Below are positions 41,753 through 48,137 of a stretch of DNA of 51,673 nt, one piece after another. Every line of letters starts with the position of its first letter. The stretch's first letter is position 1. The notes below the pieces were generated by a model, which saw nothing but the letters and a program-made list of their open reading frames with translations, had not been told where the DNA came from and searched no databases. The position numbers and the translations under genes were made by a program. The stretch spans positions 1 to 51,673 of the forward strand of contig JAIOAQ010000022.1 in the NCBI GenBank assembly GCA_019873735.1, in the 5' to 3' direction. Source of the DNA: Chloroflexota bacterium (GTDB taxonomy: Bacteria; Chloroflexota; Anaerolineae; Anaerolineales; Villigracilaceae).

Positions 41753-43127
41753 GCCTGACCGCCTTGGCGCTTCCTTCCGCGACCCGAGCGGTTTCCTCTT
41801 CACGCGCGATGGCCGTCTCTACCGGCAGGTCAATCACCTGTATGCTGCAGAGTACGACCGCCTGATGACCTCCGGCCTGTATGACAGGCTGGTCAAGGCC
41901 GGGATGTTGATTCCGCATCGTGAAGTGGACCTTCCGCCAGCCGAGCCGGACCTGGCCTACAAGGTGATTCAGCCGGAAAGCGTCCGGTTCATTTCCTATC
42001 CCTATGAGTGGTCCTTTGACCAGTTAAAAGACGCCGCCCTGACAACATTGACGCTTCAGCGCCGCGCCCTCAAGGCGGGCATGTCGCTCAAAGATGCCAG
42101 CGCCTACAACATCCAGTTTTTCGAGGGCAGGCCGGTTCTGATTGACACCCTTTCATTTGAAACCTATCGAGAGGGCCTGCCCTGGGTGGCTTATCGTCAG
42201 TTCTGTCAACACTTTCTGGCGCCGCTGGCGTTAATGACCCATCGCGATGTCCGCCTGGGGCAATTGCTGCGGATTTATATTGACGGCGTGCCGCTGGATT
42301 TGGCCAGCCGCTTGCTGCCATGGCGGACGCGCTTCAACCTGGGCTTGTTCACCCACATTCATGTTCACGCGGCGGTGCAGGCGCGCTTTGCCGACAGGCC
42401 GATTGAACGCCCGAAGGCGCAGGCCGGTATGAGCCGGCAAGCGATGCTTGGCCTGCTGAACAGCCTGGAAACGACCGTGCGCGGGCTAAAATGGAAACCG
42501 GCCCAAACAGAATGGGGGCGTTACTATGAGATGACCAATTACAGCGACGCCGCCTTTGAGCACAAAAAAAGGCTGGTAGCGGAGTGGGCCGGGAAACTTG
42601 AACCCAAACTGGTTTGGGATCTTGGGGCCAACACCGGCGTTTTCAGCCGTCAGGCTGCGGGCGCCGGGGCATACGTGGTGGCGTTTGACATTGACCCGCT
42701 GGCGGTGGCGCAGAATTACCGGCAGGTCAAAGAGGCGGGAGAGAAAAACATTTTGCCGTTGATGCTCGACCTGACCAATCCCAGCCCGTCGCTTGGCTGG
42801 GACAACCGCGAGCGCGATTCGCTGGCCGAACGCGGCCCTGCCGACCTGGTGCTGGCGCTGGCGCTCGTCCACCACCTGGCGATTTCCAACAACGTCCCCT
42901 TGCCGCAACTGGCTGATTTCTTCGCCGGGATTGGACGCTGGCTGATCATTGAATTTGTGCCCAAATCCGATTCGCAGGTCCAAAAATTGCTCCGCAGCCG
43001 CGAGGATATCTTCCCGCACTATACCCGCGAAGGCTTTGAGCAGTCGTTTGGCCGGCGTTTCAAGATTCACGCTGCCGTTCAGATTTGCGAATCGGAGCGG
43101 ATGCTTTATTTGATGGAGCGTTTGTAA
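41745..43127 (+). CDS. SAM-dependent methyltransferase-like protein
   Basis: The 460-residue protein has an N-terminal domain of about 270 residues (SYPYEWSFDQLKDAALTTL, DASAYNIQFFEGRPVLIDTL). A class I methyltransferase fold follows, with motif I LVWDLGANTGVFSRQA, the acidic residue in VVAFDIDPLAVAQNY, and VLALALVHHLAISNN. The substrate is unknown. The first block resembles proteins encoded next to polysaccharide genes. It overlaps the small membrane protein before it, and repeat copy C begins one base after its stop. Confidence 0.8.
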   Translation: MSKPDRLGASFRDPSGFLFTRDGRLYRQVNHLYAAEYDRLMTSGLYDRLVKAGMLIPHREVDLPPAEPDLAYKVIQPESVRFISYPYEWSFDQLKDAALTTLTLQRRALKAGMSLKDASAYNIQFFEGRPVLIDTLSFETYREGLPWVAYRQFCQHFLAPLALMTHRDVRLGQLLRIYIDGVPLDLASRLLPWRTRFNLGLFTHIHVHAAVQARFADRPIERPKAQAGMSRQAMLGLLNSLETTVRGLKWKPAQTEWGRYYEMTNYSDAAFEHKKRLVAEWAGKLEPKLVWDLGANTGVFSRQAAGAGAYVVAFDIDPLAVAQNYRQVKEAGEKNILPLMLDLTNPSPSLGWDNRERDSLAERGPADLVLALALVHHLAISNNVPLPQLADFFAGIGRWLIIEFVPKSDSQVQKLLRSREDIFPHYTREGFEQSFGRRFKIHAAVQICESERMLYLMERL

Positions 43128-43230
43128 GTAACTACTCCCGCAGGCTTTGGCGCAATGTCCAGATCGCAAGATGTCTTTGCGAGTGCCGGCATTGGCTGCC
43201 AGCCTCGTTCTAACCTGCGGGCTGGTTAGG
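43128..43230 (+). repeat. Intergenic MITE-like repeat, copy C
   Basis: It has CTCCCGCAGGCTTTGGCGCA at the left, the central hairpin GCCGGCATTGGCTGCCAGC, and GTTCTAACCTGCGGG at the right. These match the complete copy D in order and spacing. The left end follows the methyltransferase stop codon directly, and the right end is 14 bases before a promoter. Confidence 0.8.
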
Positions 43231-43243
43231 ACTGTTGGCCCTT

Positions 43244-43273
43244 TTGCCGATTCTTGCACTTTTCTTGTATAAT
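43244..43273 (+). promoter_or_regulatory. Predicted promoter
   Basis: TTGCCG at 43,244-43,249 and TATAAT at 43,268-43,273 are 18 bases apart. It lies about 50 bases before the gene at 43,322 and just after repeat copy C. Confidence 0.65.
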
Positions 43274-43321
43274 GGAAATGCTCATTTGTTCTGGCATTCC
43301 CTGTCTTGAGAGGAGCGTTAC

Positions 43322-44344
43322 ATGGCTGCATTGAACCGCATGGTTGAATTCATTCGCTCAAACAAACCCAGGCTGTATATCATTTTGGGGGTTATCGCGG
43401 GCTTTCTGTTTGGTCTCCTTTATGCTTACGTGCTTGCGCCGGTGGAGTATTTCGATACCACGCCGGACATTTTGCGCCACGATTTGCAGGTTGACTACAT
43501 GCGCATGGCCATCGATTCGTATCAGGTCAACCGCGATATCAACCTGGCCGTCCGCCGCTGGGTGAACCTGGGCAAGGAGGCGCCCGATATTTTTGTGGAA
43601 ATTCAGAACAACCGCGGCAAGCAGAGCCTGGATGCTATTCAGGCATATGGCCGGGATGTGCAGATTGCATTGAGTCAAATTTCGCCGGCTGTGCCCGAGG
43701 AGGAACAGCCGGCTGAGGGCGGTTCCAGCGTTGGAAGATATCTGTTGGTGGGCCTGGCTGTCCTGGCGCTTTTGGCGTTTGTGGCTGCCGTTGTTTATTT
43801 CTTCATGCGTCTGATGCGGCGCTCGGGCAGCGGGGTGATCACGCCTGCCATGCAGGCGCAGCAACTCAGCCGTCAAACCGAGCAGACGGATTACGGCTCT
43901 TTGGGATTGGCCGACCCAATTGCACATATGATGACCACGTATGTGCTAGGCGACAATTTGTACAACGAGTCGTTTAGCATTACTTCTCCGGCGGGTGAAT
44001 TTTTGGGCGAGTATGGGGTGGATGTTTCAGAGAAGATCGGCGTGGGCGAACCCAAACGCGTGACCGCCATGGAGGTCTGGCTGTTTGACAAAAACGATAT
44101 CAAGACGGCGACGAAGGTGTTGATGAGCGCCAACGCCTACAGCGACCTGGCTTTGCGTCAGCGGCTGGAAGCAAAGGGCGAACTGGTGCTGGTTGAGCCG
44201 CAAAAGCAAATTGTGCTCGAAACCGAGACGTTGCAGATGTTGGTGACGGTGGTGGAACTGGAGTATGGGACCGGGCCGCTGCCGCCGAACAGTTATTTCG
44301 AACGCATTACGCTGGAACTGGCGGTCTGGCCCAAGCAGGGCTGA
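43322..44344 (+). CDS. Hypothetical two-helix membrane protein
   Basis: I do not recognise the family. The 340 residues include one helix near 18-37, an outward segment of about 90 residues with a conserved-looking block (DYMRMAIDSYQVNRDINLAV), a second helix near 140-162, and a cytoplasmic C-terminal domain rich in beta sequence (NLYNESFSITSPAGEFLGEY). GAGAGGAG precedes the ATG. It is a single-gene unit with its own promoter and terminator. Confidence 0.7.
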   Translation: MAALNRMVEFIRSNKPRLYIILGVIAGFLFGLLYAYVLAPVEYFDTTPDILRHDLQVDYMRMAIDSYQVNRDINLAVRRWVNLGKEAPDIFVEIQNNRGKQSLDAIQAYGRDVQIALSQISPAVPEEEQPAEGGSSVGRYLLVGLAVLALLAFVAAVVYFFMRLMRRSGSGVITPAMQAQQLSRQTEQTDYGSLGLADPIAHMMTTYVLGDNLYNESFSITSPAGEFLGEYGVDVSEKIGVGEPKRVTAMEVWLFDKNDIKTATKVLMSANAYSDLALRQRLEAKGELVLVEPQKQIVLETETLQMLVTVVELEYGTGPLPPNSYFERITLELAVWPKQG

Positions 44345-44365
44345 CCTGGCCTTTTTGCCGGAATC

Positions 44366-44397
44366 AAAAAGCGGGCTGTGCAAGTGCCCGCTTTTTT
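44366..44397 (+). terminator. Intrinsic terminator
   Basis: AAAAAGCGGGC (44,366-44,376) pairs with GCCCGCTTTTT around a 9-base loop and ends in T6 at 44,392-44,397. The A/T symmetry also serves the convergent greA gene, whose stop is at 44,401. Confidence 0.9.
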
Positions 44398-44400
44398 GTT

Positions 44401-44868
44401 TTACTCAATTTTCAGGATCTTCAGGCGGATTTTGCCGCCGGGGGTTTCGGCCTCAACGGTATCTCCGACTTTGTGGCCCATTAATGCGCTGCCGATGGGG
44501 GATTCGTGCGAGATTTTGCCGTTGCGCGGGTCGGCCTCTTTGGCGCCGACAAGATGAAAGACCTCTGCTTCGAGGTCATCTTCCTGAACGGTGACGCGCG
44601 CGCCGACGCTGACCGTATCGCGCTGGGCGTTCTCATCGGTGACGATGATGGCGTTTTGCAGGAGATATTCCAGTTCCTGGATGCGGCCTTCAAGGAAGCC
44701 CTGGTCTTCTTTGGCTTTGTGGTAGTCGGCGTTTTCAGAGAGGTCGCCCATTTGAATGGCTTCGCGCAGACGTTTGGCCAGCGCTTCGCGTTTGGGGCCT
44801 TTCAGTTCTTCCAGTTCGGCTTTCAGGCGGGCTGCGCCTTCGGCGGTCAGATAAATGGGATCGGGCAT
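44401..44868 (-). CDS. greA: Transcription elongation factor GreA
   Basis: It rescues backtracked RNA polymerase by stimulating transcript cleavage. The coiled-coil N domain has LTAEGAARLKAELEELKGPK and the tip residues in GDLSENADYHKAKEDQGFLE (acidic D and E as required). The FKBP-like C domain has the DPRNGKISHESPIGSALMGH block. It has 155 residues from ATG at 44,868, with GAGGAAG upstream. The dGTPase-like gene ends eight bases before it, so the two are cotranscribed. Confidence 0.97.
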   Translation of the reverse strand: MPDPIYLTAEGAARLKAELEELKGPKREALAKRLREAIQMGDLSENADYHKAKEDQGFLEGRIQELEYLLQNAIIVTDENAQRDTVSVGARVTVQEDDLEAEVFHLVGAKEADPRNGKISHESPIGSALMGHKVGDTVEAETPGGKIRLKILKIE

Positions 44869-44876
44869 GGCTTCCT

Positions 44877-46028
44877 CTAAGGTTTTTCGGTTGGGTTGAA
44901 AAGTTTCTGGTGTTCTTCGATGGCATAGCGGTCGGTCATGCCGGCTATGTAATCGCAGATGGCACGTTTCAGGCCGCGTAGTTCGATGGTGCGCTGGATG
45001 TGTTCGGGCAGGGTGGATGGTTCGGCGCAATAGGCCTCGAACAGGTCGCTGAGGATGCGTTCGGCTTTTACCTGCATGCGGACGACTCGGTAGTGCCGGT
45101 ACATTTTGCTGTAGAGGAAGTCTTTGAGTTCGCGGTTGCGGCGCTGCATTTCTTCGCTGAAGCCAATGAGGTTGTACGGTAGCCGCTGGATGTCTTCGGG
45201 CGATTTGGCGCCGCTGGCGCGCAGGCGCGCTTCGGTGGCTTCGATCAGGTCGGTGACTTCCATGCCGACCAGTTTGCGGATGATGCGGTGGCGGGCCATG
45301 TCTTCCAGTTCGGGGCCGCGCCAGGAAATGCTCTCGGTGAGGATGCCCCACAGGGCGAGTCCTTCGAGCATGGTGGGTGTCAGGAGGCCGGCACGCAGGC
45401 CATCGTCCAGGTCATGAGCCGTGTAGGCCAGTTCGTCGGCGGCGTTGGCGATTTGGGTTTCCAGGTTGCCGCGCAGTTCCGGGTTGTAGGCGGAGGCGTC
45501 GGCAACGTCATATTCGGATTCGTGTTTGACGATGCCTTCGCGCACTTCCCAGGTGAGGTTGAGGCCGGGGAATTCGGGGTAGCGTTGTTCCAGTTCGGTG
45601 ACGATGCGCAGGGATTGTTTGTTGTGGTCAAAGCCGCCGTGATCTTTCATCAGGCGTGCCAGGGCGCTTTCGCCGGAGTGCCCGAAGGGCGGATGACCCA
45701 GGTCGTGCGCCAGGCAAATGGCCTCTACCAGGTCTTCGTTGACGCCCAGGGCGCGGGCGATGGTGCGTCCAATTTGGGCGACTTCGAGGGTGTGGGTGAG
45801 ACGGGTGCGGTAGTAGTCGCCTTCGTAGTTGATGAAGACTTGCGTTTTGTATTCGAGTCGGCGGAAGGCGGTGGTGTGCAGGATGCGGTCGCGGTCGCGC
45901 TGGAAGGCGGTGCGGTAGTCGGGTTCGTTATCCAGGTAGGCGCGACCTTTGGTGTTTTTGCTGCGCACGGCGTAGGGGGCCAGTGAGCGATCTTCAATTT
46001 CTTCCAGTTGGAAACGGTCGAAAAACAT
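44877..46028 (-). CDS. dgt: dGTPase-like dNTP triphosphohydrolase
   Basis: This HD-domain enzyme converts dNTPs to nucleosides and triphosphate. It has 383 residues. The metal and substrate motifs are FQRDRDRILHTTAFRRLEYK, THTLEVAQIGRTIARALG, LAHDLGHPPFGHSGE (HD) and DELAYTAHDLDDGLR. The length and blocks match the type 2 subfamily. Enzymes of this family can restrict DNA phage by depleting dNTPs, but its place beside greA suggests a housekeeping role. A tRNA gene lies 64 bases upstream. Confidence 0.92.
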   Translation of the reverse strand: MFFDRFQLEEIEDRSLAPYAVRSKNTKGRAYLDNEPDYRTAFQRDRDRILHTTAFRRLEYKTQVFINYEGDYYRTRLTHTLEVAQIGRTIARALGVNEDLVEAICLAHDLGHPPFGHSGESALARLMKDHGGFDHNKQSLRIVTELEQRYPEFPGLNLTWEVREGIVKHESEYDVADASAYNPELRGNLETQIANAADELAYTAHDLDDGLRAGLLTPTMLEGLALWGILTESISWRGPELEDMARHRIIRKLVGMEVTDLIEATEARLRASGAKSPEDIQRLPYNLIGFSEEMQRRNRELKDFLYSKMYRHYRVVRMQVKAERILSDLFEAYCAEPSTLPEHIQRTIELRGLKRAICDYIAGMTDRYAIEEHQKLFNPTEKP

Positions 46029-46053
46029 CTTTCTTCCTTTTGCTCAGACAGGG

Positions 46054-46078
46054 AACGGGGACTGCTGAAGTCCCCGTT
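46054..46078 (-). terminator. Hairpin between tRNA-Leu and dgt
   Basis: AACGGGGACT (46,054-46,063) pairs perfectly with AGTCCCCGTT (46,069-46,078) around 5 bases. There is no T run. It lies 15 bases after the tRNA 3' end and may end or process the tRNA transcript. Confidence 0.6.
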
Positions 46079-46092
46079 TGGGCGGTAGGCAA

Positions 46093-46176
46093 TGGGGCGA
46101 GTGGGGGTCGAACCCACAAGGTGTTTCCACCGGCTGATTTTAAGTCAGCTGCGTCTGCCGATTCCGCCATCGCCCC
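46093..46176 (-). tRNA. tRNA-Leu (anticodon UAA)
   Basis: The minus strand reads GGGGCGATGGCGGAATCGGC at the 5' end and closes with GGTTCGACCCCCACTCGCCC near the 3' end. Acceptor GGGGCGA pairs with TCGCCCC, and the discriminator is A. The anticodon loop CTTAAAA gives UAA at 46,140-46,142. A long variable arm confirms the Leu class II shape. CCA is not encoded; the next bases are ATT. Confidence 0.97.
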
Positions 46177-46269
46177 GGCGGTTTGATTTTACCTTAAGCG
46201 CGCTTTGCGTCAAGGATGCGGCGGGCCTGGTGTGCGCGCAAAAGTTGTCAGGGAGGCCACAGATTTTCG

Positions 46270-46391
46270 GTAACTGCTTACCCTCCCGCAGGTTTTGGCG
46301 CAATGTTCAGGCCAGAAGACGTCTCCATGACTGCCGGCATTGCTTGCCGGCTCTGTTCTAACCTGCGGGAGGGTGAAAGGTAGGCAATTAC
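46270..46391 (+). repeat. Intergenic MITE-like repeat, copy D (complete)
   Basis: This is the longest copy (122 bases). The outer ends GTAACTGCTTAC (46,270-46,281) and GTAGGCAATTAC (46,380-46,391) match as inverted repeats at 10 of 12 positions. The inner ends CCCTCCCGCAGGTT (46,281-46,294) and AACCTGCGGGAGGG (46,360-46,373) are a perfect 14-base inverted repeat. The centre has a GCCGGC/GCCGGC hairpin at 46,333-46,351. There is no open frame, so it is a non-autonomous element. Confidence 0.85.
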
Positions 46392-46405
46392 GATTTTCGA
46401 TTGTG

Positions 46406-47206
46406 TTATTTGATGGCCACGAAGCCGCCGACGACTTTGGTCATCACCAGTTGACCGTCTTGTTTTAGCCGGCGTTCTGCAACGGCGGCGATTTTTTCCA
46501 TCAGTTGCTCAAATTCGTCTTTGCCGCTGAACAGGCTGGTCCATAGTTTGCGGTCTTCGGAGAGGGATGCGCGGGTGTAATCCAGGAACGGTTCGACGGT
46601 GGGGAAGGTGAGCGGGTTTTCGAAGATGTGGACTTCTACGCTGGAGAAGGCGGCGCGGATGGTCTCCAGGATGGCTGTGCTGTAGCGCGAGGAGCCCGGC
46701 ATGGGAGGGATGGGTTTGCCGCTGGCCTCCTTGATGATTTCGTAAAACACTTTTTTATTGGTGGGCATGGGGCCGGTGGTGAAGAGCCGTCCGCCGGGCT
46801 TGAGGACGCGGTGCATTTCGCGGATGGTGAAGGGGATGTCGGCGGCGTAGTAGATGGCGAAGCAGCAGGATTCAATGTCGAATTGATTGTCGTCCAGCGG
46901 GAAGCGTTGATTGAAGTCCAGTTCGATGAATTTGATGGGGTTGCCTTTTTTGGCGTTTTCTGAGCGGGCTTTTTCGAGCAGTTCGGGATTGACGTCGCCG
47001 CCGGTGATGTCGGCTTTTCCGTCGGTGTATTCGTGGTAGAGGAAGCATTGCTTCCCTGCTCCGCAGCCGACGTCCAGGATTTTGGCGTCCATGGCCGGAC
47101 GGAGCAGGTTGATCATCCACTGGTCAATATCGCGCCCGCCGAATTGTTTGTGGATGTCAATGCGTTTCAACAGGTCGTTGGTGGTTTCTTGGTATTCGAT
47201 TTTCAT
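46406..47206 (-). CDS. Class I SAM-dependent methyltransferase
   Basis: The 266-residue protein has motif I ILDVGCGAGKQCFLYHEY, the acidic GGDVNPELLEKA, post-motif block IESCCFAIYYAADIPFTIRE and LKPGGRLFTTGP, all of the UbiE/Methyltransf_11 type. The substrate is unknown. I chose ATG at 47,206 because GGAG lies about 9 bases upstream. The frame stays open to 47,542 but that part is lysine/proline-rich intergenic sequence. Copy D of the dispersed repeat lies just after its end. Confidence 0.85.
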   Translation of the reverse strand: MKIEYQETTNDLLKRIDIHKQFGGRDIDQWMINLLRPAMDAKILDVGCGAGKQCFLYHEYTDGKADITGGDVNPELLEKARSENAKKGNPIKFIELDFNQRFPLDDNQFDIESCCFAIYYAADIPFTIREMHRVLKPGGRLFTTGPMPTNKKVFYEIIKEASGKPIPPMPGSSRYSTAILETIRAAFSSVEVHIFENPLTFPTVEPFLDYTRASLSEDRKLWTSLFSGKDEFEQLMEKIAAVAERRLKQDGQLVMTKVVGGFVAIK

Positions 47207-47880
47207 TGGTTTTCTCCGTTTGTTTTGCAGATGGTTGCCGCCGGGTGACCGGCGTTTTCGGTTCAGGTGCGAAATTTTATCATGTTTCTGGGCGGCGGGG
47301 CCTGGAACGTTTTTTGGGGAGCCGCTGCGATTTTTAACGCCAGGGCGCGAAGGCTGAAAATAATTTGCCACGAATGAAACGAATTTCGCGAAAATGTCGG
47401 GAGAATTTGTGTCCTTTCGTGACTTCACTGCAAAAACAGGAAATCTCAACGCGAAGCCGCCAGGGCGCAAGGGGAATGCAATTTCCAGTGCAGAATCTTC
47501 GTTTTTCGGTTTTGGATAATGTCTGACGCGAATGTAGGACAAGTCTTAATGAAACTTGAAAAAACAATTCGGTATTTTTCCATTTTCGGCGGGGGGTCAA
47601 TCCCCCCCCTCAGCCCATGCAAGTCGGCTGGAAGCCGACTCCGAATCCGTTTCGTGCAGCACCCTTTAGGGTGAGCGGATTTCCACGCCCTGAGCAAGGG
47701 CTTCGCGAAGCACCCTTTAAGGTGAGCCCCGACGGATGGGCGGCGCAGGCGGCCTGAGTTTGGCTTTTCCTTCGCTGCCTGGAGACGAGCCGCCAAGGAC
47801 AAGATCACCGAAATAATTTGTTAAGCCTCATAAAGACTTGTCCTACTTCCCCAACTTGTGCTGTGCGAAGGCCAGGGTAG
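47207..47880. repeat. Gene-free, repeat-rich intergenic region
   Basis: I see no supportable gene here. It contains TGACTTCACTGCAA at 47,420-47,433, shared with 23,948-23,961. A G6/C7 hairpin lies near 47,590-47,608. A perfect hairpin AGTCGGCT-gga-AGCCGACT lies at 47,622-47,640. A pair of direct repeats around CACCCTTTAGGGTG (47,660-47,673) and CACCCTTTAAGGTG (47,711-47,724) are each self-complementary or nearly so. These look like decayed palindromic repeats next to the CRISPR trailer. Confidence 0.55.
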
Positions 47881-48100
47881 GGGCTAATGCCCTTGCCCTG
47901 GCAAAGAGCGCCAGGACAGGCGGGCATTTTTTGATTCTGACGCCCCTCCGTCCCTGCGGGACACCTCCCCCAAATCCGCAAAAGCAATATTCGGCTTTTA
48001 TTCTACCTTTCCTTAGCGGATTTGGGGGAGGCCGGGTAGGGGCTAATGCCCTTGCCCTGGCAAAGAGCGCCAGGACAGGCGGGCATTTTTTGATTCTGAC
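47881..48100. repeat. Two elongated degenerate CRISPR repeats flanking a 98-base palindromic insert
   Basis: Units 47,881-47,941 and 48,040-48,100 are each the array repeat with three changes near the start and the same 25-base insertion (CCCTGGCAAAGAGCGCCAGG plus ACAGG) in the hairpin loop. The insertion extends the hairpin by CCTGGC/GCCAGG. Between them, 47,942-48,039 holds a perfect 16-base inverted repeat (CCTCCCCCAAATCCGC at 47,964-47,979, its complement at 48,016-48,031). The two units are identical over at least 65 bases. Confidence 0.85.
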
Positions 48101-48137
48101 ATTTTCTACGACTATCTTCAAGCGTTTGCCTATGACC

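Noticed and set aside
45288..45986. 232-codon plus-strand frame opposite the dGTPase gene.
   Set aside because: It is antisense to intact HD-domain motifs and of Gly/Val/Phe-rich shadow composition.
47207..47542. Upstream extension of the methyltransferase frame by 112 codons.
   Set aside because: The added part is low-complexity intergenic sequence, and a ribosome site fits the ATG at 47,206.
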